DNA of 64,000 bases. It comes from Calliopum simillimum. Its lineage: Eukaryota > Arthropoda > Insecta > Diptera > Lauxaniidae. Every line of letters starts with the position of its first letter. Within the stretch, counting starts at the first letter, position 1. The position numbers were made by a program, and so were the translations under genes. The stretch lies in assembly GCA_951812925.1 (NCBI GenBank), contig OX638368.1:112491309-112555308 (forward strand), given 5' to 3'. Of this stretch, positions 49,088 through 60,118 are shown in pieces. Below the pieces are notes generated by a model. It was not told the origin of the DNA. It searched no databases and saw nothing but the letters and a program-made list of their open reading frames with translations.

Positions 49088-49566
49088 ACTCCGACATATA
49101 TGACAAAAATAAAATCAGCATCGCATTAAAAACTAATAAAACATTAAAACAACTATTCTCAAATACAAAATCAAAACTAGACAATTTAGACAAATCAAAC
49201 GTAATATACAGAATAGCATGTAACGGTGACGGATCCAACATATGTAATAAAATATATGTTGGAACAACTAAATCAAAACTACGGACAAGATTAGCTGCAC
49301 ACAAATCGGATTACAAGACAAGAAAAGGATTATTGGACAACAAAACTGCAATAGCGGCGCACTGTGCTACCATGGGACACTCTCCCAACATACAAGAAAC
49401 AAGAATATTACAACAAGAGACAAACTACAAAAAACGATACACAATAGAAATGTTACATATAATCAACACACCATCAAACATACGACTAAACTACAAAACA
49501 GACACGGAAAAATGCGCGCAAACATACAGACATATAATCACGAAACATAACAAAACAACAGTCTAA
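49069..49566 (+). pseudogene. Penelope GIY-YIG endonuclease, out of frame
   Basis: Read in the frame one base away from the reverse transcriptase, this stretch is open for about 165 codons to the TAA after 49566. It contains the GIY-YIG landmarks: VIYRIAC and, after a short insert, KIYVG; the conserved arginine in LRTRLAAHK; a histidine pair in AAHCATMGH; and a candidate catalytic glutamate in YTIEMLHI. The Cys and His positions resemble the zinc-finger-like residues of Penelope endonucleases. It nicks target DNA to prime reverse transcription. Without the preceding frame it would not be translated as part of the polyprotein, so I class it as disrupted. The first in-frame ATG (49333) is too far inside the domain to be a real start. 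Confidence 0.88.
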
Positions 49567-49761
49567 AAACTAAGCGACACCCACGAAACAAAAGAAAACA
49601 ACATTTTAGTTATCAAACGACACTCACTAAAAGCGGGTAAAAATTGTGACTCATTGTAAGCATTACAAATTAATTTTTTTAGTTTATATAATTTTTTAAA
49701 ACATAAATGTGTGTTTTTCTGTGTTTTTCTTTTATTGTTTAAATTATATTTTTAGTTGTAA

Positions 49762-49816
49762 TTATTTCCTGAAGACGAACACCGAAGGAGTTCGAAATAT
49801 CGAAAAAATTAAATAA
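49762..49816 (+). ncRNA. candidate hammerhead ribozyme motif, degenerate
   Basis: CTGAAGA (49769-49775) matches the hammerhead CUGANGA box. It is followed by GAAC (49777-49780) pairing with GTTC (49790-49793) around a 9-base loop, and then by GAAA (49794-49797), the second conserved box. TTATTT (49762-49767) can pair with AAATAA (49811-49816) as the outer stem. Hammerhead motifs are known from Penelope-like elements. The base pairs closest to the core (C-C next to CTGAAGA, and stem III) are poor, so activity is doubtful. Confidence 0.5.
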
Positions 49817-49893
49817 CCGATTGCAATATAACAAAAAAGAGTTTTATTTGGAATTGAAGCAAATTGGCCTATAGCCTGAAAAAAATTATTTTA

Positions 49894-49910
49894 AAAAGTT
49901 TTAAGTTTCT
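49894..49910. repeat. 17-bp target-site duplication, right
   Basis: AAAAGTTTTAAGTTTCT, identical to 47006-47022; the interrupted repeat resumes immediately after it. Confidence 0.85.
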
Positions 49911-50175
49911 TTCATAAGACAGCGCTAAGTTTAAAATAAATTTTTTTTAATTATTCATCACTCATACGCCTAGGTGCCCTTACATTCAAATTTTAAATAC
50001 TTTTGTGTCCAAAACTCGATTCTGATGTGACTTAGAATAAATTTCCTTAGGAATTTTAGTTTCATAAAATATGTTCTACAGAAATTAAAAAACTGGATGG
50101 TGGCTGCCTATAGATAGCACAATAAAATGCTTAAATAATATTGAATTGTTGAATTTAGGTCTCAGGTTAAGCAAA

Positions 50176-50790
50176 ATAAGAAAAAACGGATTTCTTTGAT
50201 GTCAAGCACATTAAAAACATTAAAAACTTGCCAAAACATATTTATTTTTTTACGAAAATCAACTTATTCAAATTGATTACCTTTCTTATAGTAAATTGCT
50301 GAAAATATTTTTCTGGAAAAATAGCAGTTTTTAGCGAAGAGCTTTCGAAACGAATAGTAATCGGATTCCAGATTCCGGACTTTTGATTTTGGAATTTCAT
50401 TGGAACAAAATTAATATCACAGTTTGAATCGGCTGTCATTATGATCGAATAAAAAAAAAAATCGTTTTTGTATTCATAAAGTTTTCTGAAGGAGTGAAAT
50501 TGATGGCATTACATTTATAAGATAATATTGGTCAAATTACCATATAAGTGATCATTTTACAGCATTCTTAATTGCTTCTCGCAAAACAGCTGGCCACAAT
50601 TAGTGATTTTTTTTTTTTGGCTTTCAAGACTTGCAAGATTTGTGGTTGTTCCCAACAAATGCTGCAGCTGTCTACAACATAAATGACGAAGCATAATATC
50701 TGACGCCATTTGCAAAAATTATGTCACATTCACGCTATGATAATAATTATTTTACATAATTTTTTTTTTTTTTTTTTTTCATCAATATAT
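50176..50790. other. intronic tract
   Basis: AT-rich, with poly-A near 50450 and poly-T near 50610 and 50765. No gene. Confidence 0.35.
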
Positions 50791-51159
50791 GGGGAGAATA
50801 GTGCCGCCTGTGGGCACGGTTCGGGTGTGGACACCCTTCCGTAATTTTTGACAGAAAACAAATACGGCTGTTCTGACAAATGTTAAGCGCGTGTTATGAC
50901 AGCACGAAGATTTTGTGCATATACCGGAGCAAACAGACGCATTCTATTTGATTGCGTTCTAAGGGTGCCCACAACCGACCCAAAAATTTTATTTTTTTTT
51001 TTGTCAAAAATTATCACTTCAATATTTTGTTGATATAATTTTTCCCACTGACGAAATCAATTTACTTTCTTCACCAGTAGTTAGCTAATGTCTTTAGCTC
51101 TCTAATGATACTTATATGAGTCGAAAACAAAAAAGTGCCCACACCCGACACTATTCCCC
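50791..51159. mobile_element. short pogo-type inverted-repeat element, copy 1
   Basis: The right end, read backwards, is GGGGAATAGTGTCGGGTG followed by TGGGCAC; the left end GGGGAGAATAGTGCCGCCTG is a diverged match. TA follows the right end. Internal GGGTGCCCACAACCGACCC and the outer sequence match the larger copy at 52940-54045 in reverse, so this is a 369-bp deletion derivative with no transposase. Confidence 0.75.
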
Positions 51160-51161
51160 TA

Positions 51162-52609
51162 CATAAGTAATTGCCACATTTGGCAACAAGGGAACAGGTT
51201 TAGTAATTGTGCTTAACTTCTGATACATTTTTTTTTTTTCTCTATCTCTCTGAAAAGGTATCATGCATTCACACTGTGCTACGAATATTTTGCGTCTTCA
51301 TTAACGCTCCATATTTGACAGTATAAACCAAAACATTATACATATGGTGTTGATTATCTTATTAAATAAAAGTATTAACACCACACTTGGTTGTTAAAAC
51401 GCTACTTGACTGCATGGTGCCATCACTTAGAGTGGGGCCTTGCAGCAGCTTCCTGCCAAGGATGCCAACAGTGCAAGGTTTATTTAAGCGTTGCAAATTG
51501 AATGTATTCGCACGTAAATGGAATTACGTCAAGTAGCATGCCCTTTAAGGATTTTTGCATTCGTTCGCATATTACGTGATTAACATTGCATTGAATTTCC
51601 ATGAAAGAAAGAAATTTAACGCCGAAACAAAAGGCCTAATCCGCAGCTAATTTGACAGCAACTGTCAGTATTGAGTTTTCATTATAAGAATTGTTTGTCA
51701 GAAAAAAAATTAGTTTTTCCCAATCCGACACAATTTCTTATCACACTCAGCACTCCTTTAATATATTCTTTTAAGAAAACTCAACGCATTTATCTTTAGC
51801 AACATTTTGCACTAACTTTAATAGCAAAAACGACAGCAACACTAACAGCAGCTTAATTAGATCCATTGACATTAGCACTTGAAATCATAGCCACTTTAAT
51901 CACTTAAGAAGCCAACTACTCAACTCACACGGTAGGTACTTAAGGCAACACTAGTCAGTCAGTCAGCTAGCCAGCCACCACGTGACTATTTGACACCTTT
52001 TGTACAATATACATCTGTTAAAAAAAGGGATACATCATGGGTACATGCAGCACATTACCCTTTTCTAGTCAGGCATTGTTAGCAGCAGCAACAAAGTGTT
52101 GGACGGCAACCATCATACCTTTTTGAAGGTACAGAAATAGAGGAAAAAAGAGTCAAATAAAAGAAAAACTTGACTTTAATGATGATGATGATGATGGTGC
52201 TTAGGCAATTGAAATAAATATTGAATAAAACAGAAAAGAAAAAAACAAAAAAAAACGCTAAGGAAAACAATTGACATTTTTAAAGTGGACGACAATGACG
52301 ACGACGACTTGGTACCAGCCAGTTGACGCTTATTTGTTGAGCGCTTTAAAATGCATGACTTGCGCAAAGTTACTTGCAATGACGAATGTCTTTTTGCTGT
52401 GCGCGCGATTATTTTGTATTTAAAGTGGCGTTGGCTGTTGGGGATTTTTCCTTTTCTTTATTTTGACAGTCAGTTTAAGAAAAGTAAAATTTAGACGCAA
52501 ACACTCTCATTTGATTGCATAATGGCATCGAAATTCAAGTGTGAAAAAAAAAGTGAAGAAAATTTTTATAGAAATTTCGGAATAAAATATATTGGTAAAG
52601 GTCATAAAA
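51162..52609. other. intronic tract
   Basis: AT-rich with a CAGTCAGTCAG run near 51957 and a GAT repeat near 52180. No supported gene. Confidence 0.35.
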
Positions 52610-52635
52610 GAGAAATAACTATATATATTTGTTAG

Positions 52636-52925
52636 AACTAAGGCTTTTTAGTGGAAAAAATGGCATTTATGTATTGTTATTTTATATTTCTATCTTAAGA
52701 AAGCATAAACTTCAAAATGGATTATTTTGAATTACATGTCACTCATACGCCTTGATAGACTTAAAAATCAAATTTAGTATTCTCTTGTATCAAAACTTCC
52801 GTTCCGATATGACTTGATATGCATATTCTATGGATTTTTTGTTTTATACTAGATGTTGTACAAAAATTTCAAAATTGGTTGGTGGCTGCCTAAAGATAGC
52901 AAAATAGAAATTAACTTTCATTTCG
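52636..52925 (+). repeat. CATACGCCYTGGTAGACTTA repeat, copy C
   Basis: Uninterrupted copy: AGAACTAAGGCTTTTTAGTGG, CACTCATACGCCTTGATAGA, TTCTCTTGTATCAAAAC, GGTTGGTGGCTGCCTAAAGA. It serves as the empty-site reference for the Penelope insertion in copy B. A pogo-type element begins just after it. Confidence 0.7.
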
Positions 52926-52939
52926 TTACCCCAATAGTA

Positions 52940-54045
52940 AGGGAATAGTGTCGGGTGTGGGCACCATTTTGTTTTCGACTCGTATATTTTGGCCAAACGT
53001 ATATTATGCTGACACATAAGTATCATCAGAAAGCTAGAGACCTTATCTAACTACTGGTAAAAAGGTAATTTAATTACGTTAGCTGGAAAAATTATATCAA
53101 AAAAATAGTGAAGTGATAATTTTTGACAAAAAAAAAACATTTTGGGTCAGTTGTGGGCACCCTTAGAAAAATCGGCTAAAAATAGGAAAATATGAAGCTT
53201 AACGCAGTCAAATAGAGAAGAAATGAAAACGGCTTCAACAAAATCAGCGTCACTGAAAACGTCTAGATCGATTGGCATCATGCCTGTTGCCCTGAAACCA
53301 GACTTGATTATGTTCGGCGTCAATGACAGGTCAATAGTTTTGCAGGCTAAGCCGGCTAGGTGACGTAATTTCTAGCCCTTGTTGACATTGCTCTTTTGCC
53401 AAGCATGATTTTTTTGTACCAATCCATGCCCGCTATCTGCCCTTCGGTCCACTTGTCTGGAAACTCAATACTGAGATTTTTACAAAGATTTTTTACACAT
53501 TACTACCGACATTTAATGAAAAAACTTTTTTTTTACGATATCATTAAAGGACCTACCTATTGGTTTTTTTTTTCACGAAAAAAAGCGTAAAAAGGGATAA
53601 GAACACCATTTAAATTTGTTATGTTGACATCCACGACGATATTTCAGAAAATCACAAGCTTTAAATAAAAAAAAGTGGGGTGCCCACAACCGACCCAATT
53701 GGGTGCCCACAACCGACTTTAGCAGCCACTTTGAAAAGCAATAAGCAAATTCTGTTGTCTGAACATTTTGGTTGGATTCGGTTTTGAATCATAAAATATA
53801 ATAAACTTACTGCATAAATATAGATTGCACTCTGCTTTTCGATTGATTCACTTCGATTTATCGCACTTGGAAAATTATTGAAAATCGAAAATTGTTTTCT
53901 CCTCAGCACAAAGCAAATGCGTCTGGTATATGCACAAAAACTTCGTGCTGTCATAACATTTGTCAGAACAGCCGTATTTGTTTTTTGTCAAAAGTTACGG
54001 GGGGTGCCCACACCCAACACATGCCTGCAGGCGACACTATTCCCC
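52940..54045. mobile_element. pogo-type inverted-repeat element, copy 2, with decayed transposase
   Basis: Ends AGGGAATAGTGTCGGGTGTG and the reverse complement of GGGGAATAGTGTCGCCTG, flanked by TA (52938-52939 and 54046-54047). GGGTGCCCACAACCGAC is duplicated in tandem near 53677-53715. A minus-strand transposase remnant lies inside. TA target sites and transposase type place it in the pogo branch of Tc1/mariner. Oriented opposite to copy 1. Confidence 0.8.
53205..53500 (-). pseudogene. pogo-type transposase remnant
   Basis: Two pieces of a transposase are readable on the minus strand in different frames. The upstream piece (about 53500-53395) reads FPDKWTEGQIAGMDWYKKIM, which resembles the W...AGxDW segment of the CENP-B-type DNA-binding domain of pogo-family transposases. 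The downstream piece (about 53375-53210) reads LTPNIIKSGFRATGMMPIDL followed by DVFSDADF, the typical C-terminal NIIxGFRxTGxxP region. The catalytic DDE core between them is missing, so a large internal deletion joined the two ends; stops and a frame change show it is dead. Recognition is from memory of the family pattern. Confidence 0.65.
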
Positions 54046-54047
54046 TA

Positions 54048-56036
54048 CTCATTTGAAATTGAGTCCTTACAACTTTTCGGTAATTCAAGAAAAGAAGCAG
54101 ATTATAGCTTTGACAAGCTATGATTCTTTCCGATTTTGAAAATTTAATGTACTTATATTGAAATTATCGCGCTAGCCAATACACTGTAATTCTTTTGTTA
54201 CATTTTTGAAGCCGACACATTTTATATGAAATTCTTATAAAATAAAATCAACAAACATAGGCACCTTTAATTTCATTTTGTAACTTTAACAGAAAGTTAT
54301 TTTACAATTTTTTAATTGAAAGGAAGCGATTCAATCGATAATATCTTAAATATTTGACGAATAGCTGAATTAAAGGGCTTTGTTGCACTACACTTCAAAC
54401 AGTTAACTAAGTAGAGTTCTATAGAAAGCAGAATCTAACTGAATCTAGTACTTAACGTCAGCGTAAACTTGAAACAACATGAAGATTTTAATGCGTTTTA
54501 AGTCAAAAGCTTAACAATGACAACAACCACACAATTCTACATAAAATTTTTGCAAAAAAGACACAAAGATGCTCGGATACAGCGACAGCAGCGATGCTTC
54601 AGCGAGTAATTTAAAGATATTTAAGATTCCAGCTGCAGGTACAATAAACAATTATCTAAGCGGAAGGAATGCGCGGTTGCAAAAGCCAAACGTTCTATAG
54701 CCCGCAAAGACAGGGCCCATTAATGCAATAAACATTTGCAGCATCAGCAAATGAACAATGCAACGCATATGTATTGGCCACAAATCAAAGTTCAAGTAGC
54801 CCGAGGGGGGCAGGCACAAGAGTAAAGGGTTCATCGAGAGAGCAATAAAACAAAGCGATAGCGCGGCAGCAGCAGCAGCATAAGAAGTTTAACTTAAAAA
54901 CTTAAGGCGACTTCCTGCTGCAAGAAATAAAACCAAACGGCAGCAGCTGGCGTACAGCAATGACAATTGTTGTTATGCCTGTTTCTTTGTTTTTATTGCT
55001 GTCATTGTTGCGCCTATGTTGTTGTTGTTAGTAGGGACGTCTTGGCCAAGTTCCATTAGTAATTGTTGATGCTTTTAAGGAACCAAATGGTTAAAATCAA
55101 TTACTCAGTTGCACATGCAACAGCAAAAGATAACTACAACGACGGCATTGCAACAAGGCGCAATAATAACAACGAGTTGCAGGGTATGCTAAAATGCAAC
55201 AGCAGCACTTTGTTTTAATTGAAATGAAGTTGTTATGGGCAACAAAATAATTATGATGATTTGTAATAAATAGAGTAAAGACTAAATGTGACTGAAGGGC
55301 GTTTGGAAAACTTAGAAGAGCTATTGAACAGTTTTTAAATGACACAAACAGAAACTTTAGCGAAGGAAATTAAACTGAAGGTCATCAATTAAAACAATTA
55401 TATACGTATATAATGACAAAAAATGTTAACGTTGATTTTCGTAAGAACTTTCACTCTTCATCGTTAACAGTTCCACCGCAATTTTGTAGAACAAAAAAGC
55501 CCACTTACACTTCATAGCGGTATTACCGCCAACGCCAAGGCAGAATTTCGATTAAAGTTCCAAAGAGATGGCAGCAAAAACCTTAACAGTAAACCGTTCG
55601 CCAGCCGATTGGTAGATATAACCAAAAAATTTGACTTACCTAAAAGAAAAGAGAAGAAAAAAAGAAAAGAAATTATTAGATTTTATACTGTTGCTGATAT
55701 TGTATGTATGGTATATTGCTTGTTGTTGCTGACATTGATGTTGATGCTGTTACTATTGCTATTATTGAATTCAATCAATTTTCAGCATAATCATTACGGT
55801 ATATCTATCGAACAAACCAAGATTACGATTTGTAACGAAAGACGTATAGTATACGTAACAGTTCAAAGAAATGGAAAAGGCAAAAACAAAGCTCAGTATG
55901 ATAGGGTAAATTTAACAACTGAGACCATTCACATTGAATTGGATAGGAAATTAAAATAGATTTTAAAATTGATCGCTCATTATTTTATGTTTCATGACAT
56001 CATGCCCTTAGTGGTCACTATGCAAATTTAATATTA
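54048..56036. other. intronic tract
   Basis: AT-rich with CAG/CAA-rich patches (54860-54960 and 55100-55200). A 116-codon frame at 55609-55959 is Leu-rich in the middle, lacks a known domain and is not supported. Confidence 0.35.
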
Positions 56037-56579
56037 CTAGAATCGCCCAGTGACTACAAATGTATTGAATAATATTGGTACTTTTTGGACACTTTTAGTA
56101 CTTTTTTTTGCTATTTGATACGAAATAGAAAAGCTCTTTTCTCATCTTTGGTATAATTCAAGCGAAATATAAACAAAACAAAATTTAATATTACTACAAT
56201 CGCCCATTGGTCAAAATTTGATCATAAATGTATTCAATTTTTTTTGCTACTTGATACAAAACAAAAAAGCCCATTTATCATGCTTGGTACAATTCAAGCG
56301 AAATTTAAACAAATCAAAAACCATGAATTCAGTAACATGCTTTTTGTCTTTCTCTTTGTGTTTTATGCTTTTTCAGCTCTGTGTAGTTTGTTGTTGTTAG
56401 TATTAAAAAATTTTTAATAAATTTTACCTGACTAAATGTCAAAACATTAACATTATTTTAACTTTGTGCACATCTACCCACAAATACCTTTCTAATGGTG
56501 TATAACTTCTAGTAGTAGTCCATTTCTAACATAGTAAAAAATGTAGGACAAATTTTTGTCTTGCGTATTAATATATAGA
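56037..56579 (-). mobile_element. Helitron-like element, copy 8, CTAG-end block duplicated
   Basis: Reverse-orientation copy in which the CTAG-end block (CGCCCA...TTTGCTATTTGATAC...TTCAAGCGAAAT) occurs twice in tandem, at about 56037-56190 and 56196-56310. The rest of the element follows to the reverse of the TCTATATATTAATACGC start at 56579. It is the mirror of copy 5, where the other end was tandemly multiplied. Confidence 0.75.
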
Positions 56580-56689
56580 TTCCTAAGCACTCATAAGAGA
56601 ACAAAAATTTTTGCATGTTCTAAGCTATATCGGAGCTGAAATATAAGGGTCTAAAGACTAAAAAATCTTTTTACCAAATTTTAACACAT

Positions 56690-57990
56690 TATTTAAAGGA
56701 AATTGGTCAATTAGGCTAAATCCGGAAGATATGGCACCTTTTTTGTTGAACTGCTATAAAACCGGTATTTAAAAAGATTTTTTTGGAACCAAAAGTGAAT
56801 TTATTCTTTTATTAATTTGAGACAAATAATAGAACTTCAACTCAAACAAAAGTTTATATTTGTTTTTCAATTTGAAGAAATGCCAAGTGTCAAGCAACCT
56901 GAGACTATGGGTAAATGGCACCATATCTTGGGTGATTTTGCACCCTAGTGGCTTTTGTGGTTTTTGTTGACATTACGCATGGAATGCAATCATCTGTTTT
57001 AGTTTAGTTGTTTGCCTTTTCCGCTTCCAGCTTTTCTTTTTCTGCTGGACCACATTGCCATAAGAACTTTTGCCGTTGATTTTCTTGTGTTCAAAGTCAA
57101 AGACAAGATTTTACTTAATATCGTCCCTATACAAGTGTAAAGTACTAAGTCAGTTTTCCCGAGTTTTGAATGATTTGTTATTTCTGGTCAATCTCCGTTG
57201 AAAAAGGTTATTTTTTTCATTAAAGTAAAAGAAAAACACCGATTTTAATTCAAATAAACGGAAATTAATTTCTTGAAAATCAAAAATCTCAAAACTTGAA
57301 AAACTGACTGAATACTTTTCACTCGTATGGGGGTGATATATACCTTTTTGGCGTTATGTCACTAATATTCGGTGACTCCACACAGTTATCTTAAACATTA
57401 GCGAATATCTCATATTGATCAGATAAAAATGAGAAAAGAATTTCTGCAATTCTGAAGTGACTGCACGTTCAAGCGCTTCGTATTTGAACTCCCAAAAATT
57501 TTACAGCAAGCAAAGGGAGAATGGGCACCCGAAACATGTCACACTCAGTCATTGGGTGCCATTTAAATGTTTTGGTATATAACGCATAAAAATGCCACGA
57601 AACAAATAAACATGTTCACTCAAATTGGTATTGATCCAAAAACGAAATCACATTCAGCTCTGCTGCCTCTCGAAATATATGTAAGAATATTTAACTAAAA
57701 AATATAGCACACAAGTACTTAATTATAGGATTTGCAGCTAAGCGAACTATTTAGCACAAAGTCTATCGCGCAACTGAATTTTGCCCACGAAAACTGCAAG
57801 TATTGAAATCGAAAGGCGTGCTATATCACCTGGGGTGTCATATTACCTGGGGTGTCATATCACCTGGGGTGCCATATTACATGGGGTGTCATATCACCTG
57901 GGGTGACATCACTTGGGGTGCCATATAACCCTTGGTGTCATATCACGTGGGGTGCCATATTACCAGGGGGTGCCACATCTCTGGTTTACT
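56690..57990 (+). mobile_element. dispersed repeat ending in a 17-bp tandem array, copy 2
   Basis: Homologous to 14460-15425 (AGATATGGCACC, GCTATAAAACCGG, GGGTGATTTTGCACC, GGTATATAACGCAT, AACGAAATCACATTCA). It ends in about ten units of GGGGTGTCATATCACCT-type, the same 17-bp repeat with different variants, at about 57822-57978. Confidence 0.65.
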
Positions 57991-59589
57991 CTATTATGAG
58001 CCTAGTAATAGAACATGTGCATTTTGAAGAACGTCTTTTGAGTGCCACAATGTTAGACTTCATATTTTTGAATTGGATACACATAAGTTGTAAAGGAGCT
58101 GAGGTTTTAATGTCTAAAAACAGAATAATCACAAAAAATTAAATGTTGCTCAAACATATGTCGCAGTTTAACAAGACTCGCAATGAAAAATTTATTTTGT
58201 TTTTTAATATTAAAATATGTCAGAGTAGAATCAGGAATCTCAAGTTTAACTGAAGGCCGTAAAGCTCAAAAGGAATTATAATTCCAGTAACGTTTTGTCA
58301 AAAAAAAAAGTTTTTTTTGTAAAAATGAGAAATATTTGGTTTTTTTCTTAAATTTTTTTTTTTTTGGAATCCTTTTAGCCTACTTTACACTATAATTTCT
58401 GGCGGAAAAATTCATTAAATAAAAAATGTTCAAGAAACAACATTGTTGGAAGTGAGGGGAGGAACAGGCAACACACATAAAACATGGGGGTGATGAAAGC
58501 ATTACAAATTCACTCTAAGTCAAATGCAAGTTTTTTTTTATTTATTAAAAAGCTTTGATTTAAGCCACAACACAGCTACAGGCTGAACACCAAGAAAGAT
58601 GTTGTTTGTTACAGATTACATTAAAGGCCAAATAGGTAGACCAAGCCAGCCAAAATACAATGTGCAACAATTGGTACGAAATTGCTTAACATTAGCGAAC
58701 GTTTGGAGAGTACATTAACCTCTGGAGGCAAGCAAAGAAGTGCTTGCTGCTTGGCGCTTACTTTATAGCCAACAAATTGTAAAAGGGCAAAGATGAAGTA
58801 CAGAGAAGAGTGGTGGTACATCAAAAAGAAGAACAACATTTTAGCCACTATTTTTTTTTTTTTTTTTTTTTTTGTATTTATTGACCGAATAGCAGTAATT
58901 TTTATTGATGCAGCAGCAGCAACAGCAACAGGTTTGATTTTTCGTCGAGGCCTTAGTGACCCTTTAGTAGAGTTATATTACTTAGATTTAATAGGAGAGA
59001 GAAAAACAGTAATATTTTGTTGTCGTTGTTGTTGCTGAAAGTTATTTGCCGTTAATTTGCATGGCAAATTATGCAATAAAACGTAATTGTTGTAAAGGAA
59101 GTTAAGAGAAAAAAATGGAATGGAATAATGGTTTAATTGATGGTTTGCTTTTAAATTGTTATGGTTGATTAACATGCGATTGTTGGGTTGAATTGTTTAT
59201 TAAGTTGGGATTGCTGTATTTTGATTTGAATTAGCAAAAGGTAGACTTCAGCATATCATTAACTAAAATTAACCGCTACGTTTTAAAAATGTTATGAAAG
59301 TCGAAAAATTGCATGACACTTCTGACACGTCATTGTAAGAAAAGTTTTTAAAATTAACCTACTTAAGCTTAGTAATTTGAGTTTTAAGACAAAATGAAAA
59401 TTGACACTATGTATAGTGATTATTGTAATTTCATCTATGATGGCATAGTGACCTTTGATTGCCACACGGGAAATTGGTTTCTTCTTCCAAAGACTGTTAT
59501 CTCACGTCGCACATTTCTCGTTGCAAAAATCTGAACCATTTAGAAAATGTTTTGTTGAAGTTCGATTTTCTGTTAATTATATACACATT
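57991..59589. other. intronic tract
   Basis: AT-rich, with poly-T near 58850 and CAG/TTG-rich bases at 58910 and 59020. No supported gene. Confidence 0.35.
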
Positions 59590-59828
59590 CAGGCATGTTC
59601 TGAAATCCGATTCACTTCGTAATCGGAATGCAAGCAATCTTCAAGAGCTCCGCGTTTTGATAATTACCATCAAATCGGATTTATGTTTCGGTAAATCGAA
59701 AAGGAACCATTAGCAAATTTTATTTGTTGAAATACAAATTCAATTCCATCTTATTTGTCGCAAGGCAGAGCTCTTGAAAATTGCTTTCATTCCGATTCCG
59801 AAGTGAATCTGATTTCAGAACATACCTG
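59590..59828. repeat. 239-bp foldback with CAGGYATGTTCTG ends
   Basis: CAGGCATGTTCTGAAATC at the left is matched by GATTTCAGAACATACCTG at the right. Arms of about 75 bp extend through GATTCACTTCG and CAAGAGCTC. ATT lies on both sides (59587-59589 and 59829-59831), a possible 3-bp target duplication. No gene. Confidence 0.75.
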
Positions 59829-60118
59829 ATTGTTAGGAAAATCCTAATATTGCCAAATATTTTAGAAACTGAACGTTAAATCAAAAAATAAAAAAACACG
59901 TGTCCAATACTTTTCAGAGATCTATTCAACGATATAAAATTTTAGCCCTTATCACCTCCGACGGGGGTGGGGCGGGGGCAAGTTCAAAATTTTAAATGGA
60001 AACCCATTTTTTATTGGAAATTCGGATTCTATGTAAAAAAGAACGAACATTTTGTCTCGAGACATTTTTCTTATCCGGCCTAAATGGTGCTGTAATCGAC
60101 AAAATACAAAATTAACTA

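Larger units (their letters stand above)
47023..49893 (+). mobile_element. Penelope retroelement
   Basis: A 2.87-kb insertion with the reverse transcriptase plus GIY-YIG endonuclease layout that defines Penelope elements. It is flanked by a 17-bp direct duplication and lies in the sense direction of the host intron. Only 37 bp precede the first ATG, so the usual 5' terminal repeat is missing and the copy appears 5' truncated. About 330 bp of non-coding sequence follow the endonuclease and include a hammerhead-like motif. The A-rich, low-GC codon use differs from that of the host exon. Confidence 0.92.
46976..50175 (+). repeat. same repeat, copy B, split by the Penelope element
   Basis: The left part (AGAACTAAGGGTTTTTAGTG at 46976 to 47022) and the right part (49894 to about 50175: CATACGCCTAGG, GGATGGTGGCTGCC, AATAAAATGCTTAAA) are contiguous in copy C at 52636 onward. 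The inserted piece is bounded by a 17-bp direct repeat. The repeat is thus older than the Penelope insertion. Confidence 0.7.

Noticed and set aside
49333..49566. A separate 77-codon gene downstream of the reverse transcriptase
   Set aside because: The same frame is open back to about 49069 and carries the GIY-YIG landmarks before this ATG; it is the endonuclease part of Penelope.
55609..55959. 116-codon frame with a Leu-rich middle
   Set aside because: Leu run derives from TTG/CTG repeats; no homologous domain, no splice signals, single copy in an intron.
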